A stretch of DNA of 18,955 nucleotides from JBECKR01 sp040235415. Lineage in GTDB: Bacteria; Acidobacteriota; Polarisedimenticolia; Polarisedimenticolales; Polarisedimenticolaceae. Made by a program: the position numbers and the translations under genes. The stretch spans positions 1 to 18,955 of the forward strand of contig JBECKR010000421.1 of NCBI GenBank assembly GCA_040235415.1, in the 5' to 3' direction. Positions 7,374-18,955 of the stretch are shown here, piece by piece; position 1 is the stretch's first letter, and each line of letters begins with the position of its first letter. The notes under the pieces are model-generated. The model was not told the DNA's origin. It saw only the letters and a program-made list of their open reading frames with translations, and did no database searches.

Positions 7374-7829
7374 GTGATCAGCAAGACCGGACTCCACGCG
7401 ATCAAGGCGCTGACGCTCTTGGCGGCGCTGCCGGAAGGATCGTACGCGGGCGCCGCGACGATCGCGGGGGAGATCGGCGCTCCGCCGAACTACCTCGCGA
7501 AGCTGCTGCAGACGCTCGCCCGCTCCGGCGTCGTGGCTTCCCAGAAGGGGGTGCGGGGCGGCTTCCGGCTCGCGCGCGACCCGAGCGCCGTGCGGCTCTA
7601 CGACGTCATCGACCCGATCGATCAGGTCGGACGCTGGAACGGTTGCTTCCTCGGGCGCGCGGACTGCTCGGACGTCGATCCGTGCCCGGTGCACGACCGC
7701 TTCGCGGAGCTTCGCGACCGCTACCTCGCGCTGCTGTCGGAGATGACCCTCGCGCACCTGCTCGCGCACGGCGCCGGACGGGGCTGGCTGCACCCGCCGT
7801 CGTCCGACGCGGCGGCCGAGAACGTCTGA
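7374..7829 (+). CDS. Rrf2-family Fe-S transcriptional regulator, NsrR-like
   Basis: A 151-aa Rrf2 regulator. The N-terminal winged helix-turn-helix covers about residues 5-75 and includes PPNYLAKLLQTLARSGVV and the wing segment KGVRGGFRLAR. Three cysteines, Cys91, Cys98 and Cys104 (GCFLGRADCSDVDPC), occupy the place where NsrR and IscR hold their Fe-S cluster; E. coli NsrR uses 91, 96 and 102. This suggests a [4Fe-4S] or [2Fe-2S] sensor of NO or redox state. The start is GTG at 7374 with GGGAGG about 4 nt upstream. It is the first gene of the operon and lies 13 nt before the oxidoreductase gene. It is divergent from the hemerythrin gene, a context typical of nitrosative or redox control. NsrR-like rather than IscR-like is inferred from context, since no isc/suf genes are present. 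Confidence 0.9.
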   Translation: MISKTGLHAIKALTLLAALPEGSYAGAATIAGEIGAPPNYLAKLLQTLARSGVVASQKGVRGGFRLARDPSAVRLYDVIDPIDQVGRWNGCFLGRADCSDVDPCPVHDRFAELRDRYLALLSEMTLAHLLAHGAGRGWLHPPSSDAAAENV

Positions 7830-7842
7830 AGGAGGTTCGCAG

Positions 7843-9786
7843 GTGCGTCCCGATCCCGCGAGCCGCGACGCCGTCCCCGAGGGGATCCTCGTCGAGGTTC
7901 CGGGCGAGGGCTACCACCGCCGCCTGATCGCCTGCCAGGCCGCCTGTCCGGTCCGCACCGACGCCCGCGGCTACGTCCGCGCGATCGCCGAGGGACGTCT
8001 CGAGGAGGCGTACCTCATCGCCCGCGGGCCGAATCCGTTCGCTTCGATCTGCGGCCGGATCTGCGGCGCGCCGTGCGAGGCCGCCTGCCGCCGCGGCAAG
8101 ATCCCCAGGACCGACAACGACGGCGCGTTCGTCGGGCTCGAACGTCCGATCGCGATCCGCGCCCTGAAACGCTTCGTGTGCGAGCGCCACGGCGCGGAGG
8201 CGCGCGAGCCGCTCGCCGTGCTGCAGGCGGCACGCGGTTTCGCCCCGGCGATCGCGGCCGGTGCCGAGGAGATCGCGGCGCTGCTGCAGGCGGAGATCTC
8301 CTCCCGGGTCGAGCCCGCCGAAGGAGACCCGATCGCGGTGATCGGCGCCGGGCCGGCCGGACTCTCGGCGGCGCACGATCTCGCCCTCCTCGGCTTCCGC
8401 CCGGTGGTGTTCGAAAGCGAGCCGGTGCCGGCCGGAATGCTGGCCCTCGGCGTTCCCGAGTACCGCCTTCCTCGCGACCTCGTTCGCCGCGAGGTCGCGG
8501 TGATCGAGGCGCTCGGCGTCGAGATCCGCTGCGGCGTCACGGTCGGCCGGGACGTGTCGTTCGCCGAGATCCGGCACGGCCATGCCGCGGTCGTGCTCGC
8601 GGTGGGCGCGAAGCGCCCGCGCTCTCTCGGGCTCCCCGGCGAGCGCGGTCCGCGCGTGCTCGGCGGCGTCGACTTCCTGCGCGCCGTGGCGCTGGGCGCG
8701 GCGGTCGACCTCGGTCGCGACGTCGTCGTCGTCGGCGGCGGCAACGTCGCCTACGACCTCGCCCGAACCGTGCTCCGCCAGATCGTGTACGACGCGGCGC
8801 GCACCGCGGCCCGCATGCCCGGCGATCGCCGGGTGCGGATCGCCGCGCTCGAGACGCTCGACGAGATGCCCGCCGACACCGTCGAGATCCGCGAAGGCGA
8901 CGAGGAGGGGATCGAGCGCGTTCACGGCTGGGGCCCGACGGCGATCGAGCGCGACGCCTCGGGCGCGGTCGTCGGCGTGGCGATGAAGCGCTGCCACAGG
9001 GTCTACGACGACGCCGGCCGGTTCGCCCCGGTGTTCGACGAGCGCGACGTCCGCGTCTTCGAGTGCGACACCGTGCTGCTCGCGACCGGCCAGGCGACCG
9101 ACCTGTCGTTCCTCGACGACGGGGGGCAGGACGTCGAGCAGTTCCGGCCCGGCTGGCCGAAATGCGATCGCGAGACGCTCGAGACGACCGCTCCGGGCGT
9201 GTTCGCCGCGGGCGACCTCGCGCACGGCACACGTCTCCTCATCGACGCCGTCGCGTCCGGCAAGCGCGCGGCGCGCTCGGTCTACCGTCACGTCACCGGG
9301 CGTTCGATCGTCGCGGAGGCGCTCGAGGCGCACCTCACGCTTCCGCGCTACGCGCGCGAGCGCGGCTACGAGGCGATCCCGAGGCAGGAGATCCCGACAC
9401 GGCCGCCGTCCGAGCGCCTGCGCGAGCCGTCGTCGTCGGTCGAAATCGGATTCTCCGAGGCCGAGGCTCGCCGGGAGGCCTCGCGCTGTCTCGACTGCGG
9501 CGTGACGCCCGTGTTCGACGGGACGCGCTGCGTGCTCTGCGGCGGATGCGCGGACGTGTGCCCGACCCTTTGCCTCAAGCTCGTCGGCCTCGACGCGCTC
9601 GAGCCGAACGCGGATCTCGCGCGGGCGGCCGAGGCGTGCCTCGGCCCCGGCGACCCCGCGCAGCACACCGCGATCCTCAAGGACGAGGACCGTTGCATCC
9701 GGTGCGGGCTGTGCGCGGTGCGCTGTCCGGTCGAGGCGATCGCGATGGACCGCGTCGTGTTCACGACGCCGTGGAGGACGGGATGA
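7843..9786 (+). CDS. FAD/NAD(P) oxidoreductase (GltD type) with extra ferredoxin clusters
   Basis: A 647-aa cytoplasmic flavo-iron-sulfur protein. The N-terminal region matches the Fe-S domain of glutamate synthase small subunit, with Cys31, Cys35, Cys70, Cys74, Cys78 and Cys82. An FAD-binding Rossmann motif (VIGAGPAGLSAA) begins near 167, a second nucleotide-binding motif (VVVGGGNVAYD) near 297, and the family's AAGD motif near 455-458 (VFAAGDLAHGTRL). The C-terminal third adds CLDCG (549-552) and a ferredoxin-like pair: Cys563/566/569/573 and Cys618/621/624/628 (CIRCGLCAVRCP). The protein should shuttle electrons between NAD(P)H and a quinone, ferredoxin or membrane partner. Its neighbours make the Rieske/cytochrome b complex the likely partner; comparable NAD(P) oxidoreductase genes have been described in anammox Rieske/cytochrome b clusters. 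Start is GTG at 7843 with AAGGAGG about 8 nt upstream. The stop overlaps the Rieske start (ATGA). It is not ordinary GltD, because no large subunit is adjacent. Confidence 0.88.
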   Translation: MRPDPASRDAVPEGILVEVPGEGYHRRLIACQAACPVRTDARGYVRAIAEGRLEEAYLIARGPNPFASICGRICGAPCEAACRRGKIPRTDNDGAFVGLERPIAIRALKRFVCERHGAEAREPLAVLQAARGFAPAIAAGAEEIAALLQAEISSRVEPAEGDPIAVIGAGPAGLSAAHDLALLGFRPVVFESEPVPAGMLALGVPEYRLPRDLVRREVAVIEALGVEIRCGVTVGRDVSFAEIRHGHAAVVLAVGAKRPRSLGLPGERGPRVLGGVDFLRAVALGAAVDLGRDVVVVGGGNVAYDLARTVLRQIVYDAARTAARMPGDRRVRIAALETLDEMPADTVEIREGDEEGIERVHGWGPTAIERDASGAVVGVAMKRCHRVYDDAGRFAPVFDERDVRVFECDTVLLATGQATDLSFLDDGGQDVEQFRPGWPKCDRETLETTAPGVFAAGDLAHGTRLLIDAVASGKRAARSVYRHVTGRSIVAEALEAHLTLPRYARERGYEAIPRQEIPTRPPSERLREPSSSVEIGFSEAEARREASRCLDCGVTPVFDGTRCVLCGGCADVCPTLCLKLVGLDALEPNADLARAAEACLGPGDPAQHTAILKDEDRCIRCGLCAVRCPVEAIAMDRVVFTTPWRTG

Positions 9787-10283
9787 TCAGCGGACCGGGA
9801 TCGCCTCACGCTTCCTCCGGATCGCGGCTCGACCCCGAGCCGGTCACCCGCCGCGACCTCCTCGGACTGTCGGCCCTGTGGGCCGCGGGTGCCAGCCTGC
9901 TGTTCGCGCTGCTCGGGATCCTGCGGCTCCCGAAGGCCGCGGTGCTGCCGTCGCCGTCCAAGCGGTTCCGCGTCACGCTCCCCGAGTCGCTGGCCGACCG
10001 CGAGCCGTTCGTTCCCCCCGGGCGGTCCGTCGCGCTGTTCCGCGAGTCCGGCGAGGTCTACGCGATCTCGATGGTGTGCACCCATCTCGGTTGCATCGTG
10101 AAGCCGAGCGCGACCGGCTTCGACTGCCCGTGCCACGGCTCGAAGTTCGCGCCCGACGGCACGGTTCTCCGCGGCCCGGCGCCGAAGTCGCTGCCGTGGC
10201 TCGCGGTCGCGAAGGCCGGCGACGACGTCTACACCGTCGACCAAGGCGCCGTGGTCGAAGCCGGCACGAAGGAGACGGCATGA
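9783..10283 (+). CDS. Rieske [2Fe-2S] protein of a cytochrome bc/b6f-type complex
   Basis: A 166-aa Rieske subunit. The N-terminus has a twin-arginine motif (TRRDLLG, 22-28) followed by one hydrophobic helix (about 30-48), so it is probably Tat-translocated and stays anchored. The periplasmic domain binds the cluster through Cys99/His101 (CTHLGC) and Cys115/His118 (CPCHGS), with Cys104 and Cys117 forming the usual disulfide. The redox-tuning Ser after CHG is present, but the tyrosine two residues later is Phe121 (GSKF), which in known Rieske proteins goes with a lower potential. The ATG at 9783 has GGAGG 5 nt upstream and overlaps the previous stop by 4 nt. Its TGA overlaps the cytochrome b start. 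It takes electrons from quinol at the Qo site and passes them to the cytochrome c partner. Confidence 0.94.
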   Translation: MISGPGSPHASSGSRLDPEPVTRRDLLGLSALWAAGASLLFALLGILRLPKAAVLPSPSKRFRVTLPESLADREPFVPPGRSVALFRESGEVYAISMVCTHLGCIVKPSATGFDCPCHGSKFAPDGTVLRGPAPKSLPWLAVAKAGDDVYTVDQGAVVEAGTKETA

Positions 10284-11791
10284 CCGCCGCCGTCCGAGAG
10301 CTGCTCGGCCGGATGTCGCGCTCGGCGTTCCGCCACGGCCCGCCGACGACCGACCGGACGCGGTCGACGTTCGTGTTCGGGAACGTGTTCCTGCACCTCC
10401 ATCCGGCGAGAACGCATCGCTGGTCGCTGCGGTGGGCGACGACGTGGGGACTCGGGATCGCGACGCTGTCGGCGTTCGTGATCACGCTCGTGACCGGCGT
10501 GCTGCTGATGTTCTATTACAAGCCCTACCCCGAAGTCGCGTACGCCTCGATCAAGGACATCCACTTCGTCGTTCCGACCGGACGGTTCATCCGCAACATC
10601 CACCGCTGGTCCGGCAACGTCATGGTCGTGCTGGTCCTGGCCCACATGACGCGCGTGTTCTATACCGCCGCGTACCGCAAGCCCCGCGAGTTCAACTGGG
10701 TCCTGGGAATGGGCCTCCTCGCGCTCACGCTCGGGCTCGCGTTCACCGGCTACCTGCTGCCCTGGGACCAACTGGCGTACTGGGCGATCACGATCGGCGC
10801 GAACATCGCGCAGTCCCCGCGCGAGGTCACCGACGCGCTCGGGATGACCTCGTGGTTCGATCCCGGGGGCCTCCAGAAGCTGCTGCTGCTCGGGAGCGAG
10901 GACGTCGGCGCCGAGGCCCTGATCCGGTTCTTCCTGCTGCACGTCATGGTGCTGCCGATCGCGCTCGTCCTGACGCTCGCGGTGCACTTCTGGCGGGTCC
11001 GCAAGGACGGCGGGCTCGCTCGACCGGTCGACGCGGACCGCCGGGTCGGGCCGGCCACCGGCGTGCGCCCGGTGTTCACCGAGGAGCCGCGTCGGACGTA
11101 CCACCTCGCGGCGCTCGTCCGGGGTCGCTCGCCCGCGGTCGATCGCGGTCCCGAGGGGACCGTGCCCTCCATGCCGCATCTGATGTACGCCGAGCTCGCC
11201 GCGTTCATGCTGACCGTGTTCGTCTGCCTGCTGCTCGCGCTCGTCGCGGACGCCCCGCTGAAAGAGCTCGCGAACCCGGCGGTTCCGGAGAACCCCGCGA
11301 AGGCGCCGTGGTACTTCCTCGGCCTCCAGGAGCTCGTCTCGCACTCGGCCTTCATGGGCGGCATCGGGATTCCGGCGATCGTGCTCCTCGGCCTCGCGCT
11401 CATCCCGTACCTCGACCGCGAGACGGACGGGACCGGCGAGTGGTTCGGGGGTCCCGGCGGCGTCCGGCTCGTGCTGCTGTCCGCGGCGTTCGGGCTCGGA
11501 TCCGTTCTCGCAATCGAAGCGTTCGCGATCCGCTTCGGCTGGATTCGGCAATGGTGGCCGCAGGTCCCGCAGCTCGTCATCACGCTCGTGAATCCGGGCA
11601 CGATCCTGGCCGCGGCGTACGCTTGGTACTCCCTCGCGCTCGTCCGCCGGCACCGCTCCGCCCGCGCCGGCGCGCTCGGGCTGTACACCTGCTTCCTGTG
11701 CGGCTTCGTCGTTTTGACCGTGATCGGCTACGTGTTCCGGGGACCGAACTGGGAGTTCTACTGGTCTCCGGGCGCCTGGCCGGGGCACTGA
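10280..11791 (+). CDS. Cytochrome b, b6-type fused to subunit-IV-like C-terminal part
   Basis: A 503-aa integral membrane cytochrome b that forms the quinol oxidation/reduction core with the Rieske protein. The b6-like half carries two bis-His heme b sites: His108/His122 (IHRWSGN...LAHMTR) and His221/His236. The spacing of 14 and then 15 residues is that of cytochrome b6 rather than mitochondrial cytochrome b. A subunit-IV-like half begins near 300. Its Qo loop reads NPAKAPWYFLGLQEL (338-352), so the usual PEWY glutamate is missing. Three further hydrophobic segments follow to the C-terminus. No N-terminal cysteine equivalent to the b6 heme c-n site is evident. AAGGAG precedes the ATG by 5 nt, and that ATG overlaps the Rieske stop. 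The stop is 2 nt before the cytochrome c gene. Confidence 0.93.
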   Translation: MTAAVRELLGRMSRSAFRHGPPTTDRTRSTFVFGNVFLHLHPARTHRWSLRWATTWGLGIATLSAFVITLVTGVLLMFYYKPYPEVAYASIKDIHFVVPTGRFIRNIHRWSGNVMVVLVLAHMTRVFYTAAYRKPREFNWVLGMGLLALTLGLAFTGYLLPWDQLAYWAITIGANIAQSPREVTDALGMTSWFDPGGLQKLLLLGSEDVGAEALIRFFLLHVMVLPIALVLTLAVHFWRVRKDGGLARPVDADRRVGPATGVRPVFTEEPRRTYHLAALVRGRSPAVDRGPEGTVPSMPHLMYAELAAFMLTVFVCLLLALVADAPLKELANPAVPENPAKAPWYFLGLQELVSHSAFMGGIGIPAIVLLGLALIPYLDRETDGTGEWFGGPGGVRLVLLSAAFGLGSVLAIEAFAIRFGWIRQWWPQVPQLVITLVNPGTILAAAYAWYSLALVRRHRSARAGALGLYTCFLCGFVVLTVIGYVFRGPNWEFYWSPGAWPGH

Positions 11792-11793
11792 AG

Positions 11794-13463
11794 ATGAGGC
11801 GCAACAAGCACCTGCTGCTGTGGACGAGTCTGGGAACGCTGCTGTTCCTCGGCTGGGCCGCGTACCAGGAGAACTTCCGGCAGGAGTGGCGCCAGCTGCA
11901 GAGCGCCTATCGCGCTCGCCTTCCGGCCGATCGCCGGGACGCCTTCGCCGTGCAGCTCCGCCAGATCGTGATCCCGAGCCTCGGAGTCGCCGATCGCTGC
12001 GTGAGCTGCCACGTCGGGATGGCGCCGGGGGAGAGCGGGATCGCGGGCGACCCCGTCTTCGCTCCGCACCCGGACGTGAGGCACGATCCCGCCGAGTTCG
12101 GATGCACCGTCTGCCACGGCGGTCAGGGGCGGGCCACGGTCGCGGAGGACGCCCACGGCGCCGTGCGGCACTGGCCCGAGCCGATGATCCCGAAGCGCTT
12201 CGCGTTCGCCGGGTGCGGCACGTGCCACACCCACCTCGCCGTCCCGAACCGCGCGGAGTACGAGTCCGGCCGGGCGGCGTTCGAGCGCCACGACTGCTAC
12301 GCCTGCCACCGCGTCGACGGTCGCGGCGGGACGTTGCGACCGCTGGGTGTCGGAGGCATGGAGGGTCCCGACCTGTCGCGCGCCGGTGCGCTCGGGTTCG
12401 ACCGCGGGTGGTACGCCAAGCACGTCGCGCACCGCGACGCCGGGGAGACGCCCTGGCCCGCGGCGTTCGAGCCGCTGTCCCGGGCGGACCTCGACGCGAT
12501 CGACGTGTTCCTCGACGCCCGCGTGGGAGCCCCGGGACTCGTCGAGGCGAAGGCGCTGTTCCACTCGCTCGGGTGTCGCGGCTGCCACAAGATCGGCGGC
12601 GTCGGGGGCGACGACGGTCCCGACCTGACGCGCGAGGGACAGCGCGATCCGGGCGAGCTCGACTTCTCGCACGTGCCCGGAGGGCGCACGCTCCCGGCGT
12701 GGTTCGCCGAGCACTTCCGGGCGCCCGCGCGCGTCGTCCCCGGCTCGGCGATGCCGTACCTCGGCCTGTCCGACGATCGGATCGGCCGGCTGACGTACTA
12801 CCTGCTGTCGCTGCGCCGCAGCGACGTCCCGGAACGTCTGTGGCCGCGCGACCGGATCCGGGCCGAGCGCTTCGGAGAGCGCGAGTTCGCGACCGACGGT
12901 GCGACGATCTACGGGACGTTTTGCGCTGCGTGCCACGGCCCGCGCGGCGAGGGCATGCGCTATCCCGGCATGCCCGCGTTTCCCGCCGTCGGCAACCCCG
13001 ACTTCCTGGCGCTCGCGCCCGACGAGCTCCTGCGCGCGACGGTGACCCACGGCAGGCCCGGACGCCGCATGCCGGCGTGGGGGCATCTCGAGGGCGGCCT
13101 GCGGCCGGCCGAGATCGACGCCGTCGTGGCGTTCCTACGCGAGCTCGGCGGCGTCGCCGCGCCCGAGCCCGATCCGGAGCCCGCGCGCTGGGTCGCCGCC
13201 GATCCGGAACGCGGCCGTGCGCCGTACGCGGCGCTCTGCGCGGGGTGCCACGGACCGGAGGGAGGCGGGGCCGAAGGGCCGGCCCTCGCGAACCGCGTGC
13301 TGCTCGCCGGCGCGACGGACACCTACCTGGTCGAGACCGTGCTGCGCGGCCGTCGCGGCACGTCGATGGAGGGGTTCGGGCGGCCGTCGACGATCCGACC
13401 GGCGCTCGACCGCGACGACGTCCTGGCGATCGTCGCCTACCTCCGAACCTGGGAGAACACACC

Positions 13464-13467
<4 letters not shown>
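11794..13467 (+). CDS. Membrane-anchored heptaheme cytochrome c
   Basis: A 557-aa cytochrome with an N-terminal signal anchor (about 7-23) and seven CXXCH heme sites: Cys69, Cys104, Cys141, Cys168, Cys261, Cys377 and Cys482 (first cysteine of each). The first four lie within about 105 residues and resemble a compact tetraheme unit. The last three sit in separate class-I-like domains, each with a plausible downstream axial Met: Met320 (GSAMPY), Met426 (RRMPAWG) and Met525 (TSMEGFG). It faces the periplasm. It follows cytochrome b by 2 nt and overlaps the alpha-subunit start (ATGA at 13464-13467). This suggests it carries electrons between the Rieske/cytochrome b complex and the molybdoenzyme. 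Translation is probably coupled to cytochrome b, since its own ribosome-binding site is poor. The frame is open far upstream, but that portion is a shadow of cytochrome b. Confidence 0.93.
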
Positions 13468-18046
<4,579 letters not shown>

Positions 18047-18059
18047 CCGGAGGTGGACG

Positions 18060-18923
18060 ATGACGGCGAACCGAAGATCCCTGTGTCTCCCCGCGGCATT
18101 CCTCCTCGCCCTCGCGGGGTGCGCCGGCCCCGGGCAGGCCCCATCGACGGAGGTCCGCGCGGTCTGGCGCGACCGCCTTCCCACCGCCGTCGACGACCCC
18201 GGCTGGCGCGGCGCGCCGTACTACCCCGCGCAGCTCTTGCCGCAGGATCTCGTCGATCCGCGCCTCATGGATCCCTCGACGCCGCGCGCGCGGATCGAGG
18301 CCGCGACCGACGGAGAGCGCATCGCGTTCCGGATCTCCTGGCCCGACTCGACGCGCGACGACGTTCCCGGCGCCGCGAGGTTCTCCGATGCGTGCGCGGT
18401 GCAGCTCCCCCGAACGACGGAGGCCGACGTTCCGGCGCCGCAGATGGGAGAGGCCGGCCGGCGGGTCGAGATCACGTACTGGCGGGCGTCGTGGCAGGCG
18501 TGGAGCGAGGGCCGCAAGGACGACATTCGCTCGCTGTACCCGGGAGCGAGCATCGATCACTACCCGTTCGAGGCGGCTTCGCTCGAGCCCGGGTCGGACG
18601 AGCAGCGCGCCATGGCCCGGCGCTACTCGCCCGCCCGAGCGCTCGGCAACGCGATGGAGGGCCCGCGCGAGCGGCCGGTCGAGGACCTCGTCGCCGAGGG
18701 CCCGGGCACGCTTAGCCGCGCGCCGGAGCAGCGCTCGGAGGGGGCGGGCAAGCGCGGCGGCGACGGCTGGGAGGTCGTCCTCGTGCGACCGGCGCCGCAC
18801 GGCCTCGCGGCGGGCGGACGATCGGAGGTCGCGTTCGCGATCTGGGACGGAGCGCGGCAGGAGGCCGGATCCCGCAAGATGCGCACCGGCTGGATCCCGC
18901 TCGCGCTCGAGGCCCGGCCGTGA
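18060..18923 (+). CDS. Heme b gamma subunit (ethylbenzene dehydrogenase type), predicted lipoprotein
   Basis: A 287-aa protein resembling the EbdC/DdhC/SerC/NxrC gamma subunits, which bind one heme b with Met and Lys ligands. The N-terminus is a lipoprotein signal with lipobox LAGC, so Cys21 would be lipidated and the mature protein tethered to a membrane facing the periplasm. The FSDACAVQLP (108-117) and PAPQMGE (125-131) segments match the heme pocket, with Met129 the likely axial Met. Lys273 in GSRKMRTGW near the C-terminus is the likely axial Lys. The start is ATG at 18060, supported by GGAGG 6 nt upstream; an earlier GTG in another frame (18053) is rejected because it gives no family features. 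It is 13 nt after beta. Residues about 195-235 form a low-complexity insertion rich in Glu, Arg and Gly. Confidence 0.85.
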   Translation: MTANRRSLCLPAAFLLALAGCAGPGQAPSTEVRAVWRDRLPTAVDDPGWRGAPYYPAQLLPQDLVDPRLMDPSTPRARIEAATDGERIAFRISWPDSTRDDVPGAARFSDACAVQLPRTTEADVPAPQMGEAGRRVEITYWRASWQAWSEGRKDDIRSLYPGASIDHYPFEAASLEPGSDEQRAMARRYSPARALGNAMEGPRERPVEDLVAEGPGTLSRAPEQRSEGAGKRGGDGWEVVLVRPAPHGLAAGGRSEVAFAIWDGARQEAGSRKMRTGWIPLALEARP

Positions 18924-18955
18924 TCGCGGCGCCGGAACGCGCCGCGGAGCTGGTG
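18920..18955 (+). CDS. Partial start of next gene, possibly a TorD/NarJ-like maturation chaperone
   Basis: A GTG at 18920-18922 overlaps the gamma stop codon (GTGA) and opens a 12-codon frame to the end of the window (MIAAPERAAELV). The overlapping arrangement matches the rest of the operon. Type II molybdoenzyme operons usually carry a dedicated chaperone after the gamma or beta subunit, so that is the likeliest identity. The visible residues are too few to show a family, and no strong ribosome-binding site precedes it. Confidence 0.3.
   Translation, partial: MIAAPERAAELV

Noticed and set aside
3737..7927. 1,396-codon open frame on the plus strand opposite ccmF and across the HAD gene
   Set aside because: The composition is His/Arg/Glu-rich shadow coding, with no domain; it runs antisense to ccmF, whose motifs are unambiguous.
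11820..13463. Upstream extension of the alpha-subunit frame
   Set aside because: The added residues are the out-of-frame shadow of the cytochrome c gene; the Tat signal at the ATG of 13464 and its ribosome-binding site fix the start.

Overview
The window is a gene-dense, very GC-rich bacterial chromosome segment of 18,955 bases. Gram-negative architecture is implied by a CcmF (system I) cytochrome c assembly protein, a Tat-exported molybdoenzyme, a lipoprotein with a clean lipobox, and a partial protein that may be an outer-membrane barrel. The phylum cannot be fixed from sequence alone. The style fits uncultivated Acidobacteriota-, Myxococcota- or Methylomirabilota-like lineages, but that is inference.

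Left part (1-7189), mostly housekeeping or accessory genes in alternating orientation: the 3' end of an unknown gene (+); a response regulator and a soluble histidine kinase (-); acetate kinase ackA (+); the heme lyase component ccmF (-); a HAD-family phosphatase (+); and a hemerythrin-domain protein (-). The three convergent gene pairs here have no intergenic space: one 3-nt gap and two overlaps.

Right part (7374-18955+), one tight co-directional operon and the main interest of the window. In order: an NsrR-like Rrf2 regulator with three cysteines; a 647-aa FAD/NAD(P) oxidoreductase of the GltD type with extra ferredoxin clusters; a Rieske protein; a b6-type cytochrome b fused to a subunit-IV-like part; a heptaheme cytochrome c; then three subunits of a type II DMSO-reductase-family enzyme. 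The catalytic alpha subunit (Tat signal, Mo-ligand Asp) looks most like the Nitrospira/anammox nitrite oxidoreductase clade. The beta subunit carries four Fe-S clusters and the gamma subunit is a heme b lipoprotein. A further reading frame, possibly a maturation chaperone, starts at the right edge. Start and stop codons overlap or nearly touch throughout, and most starts have strong Shine-Dalgarno sequences.

Together the operon encodes a continuous electron path: NAD(P)H/FAD module <-> quinone pool <-> cytochrome b/Rieske <-> seven-heme cytochrome c <-> gamma heme b <-> beta Fe-S <-> alpha Mo-bis-PGD in the periplasm. It could run forward, with quinol driving reduction of nitrate or another oxyanion, or in reverse, with nitrite or another donor feeding reverse electron transport to NAD(P)+. 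The sequence does not settle the direction or the substrate. The Rrf2 regulator and the divergent hemerythrin gene share a 184-nt control region with inverted repeats, which suggests control by NO, O2 or redox state.
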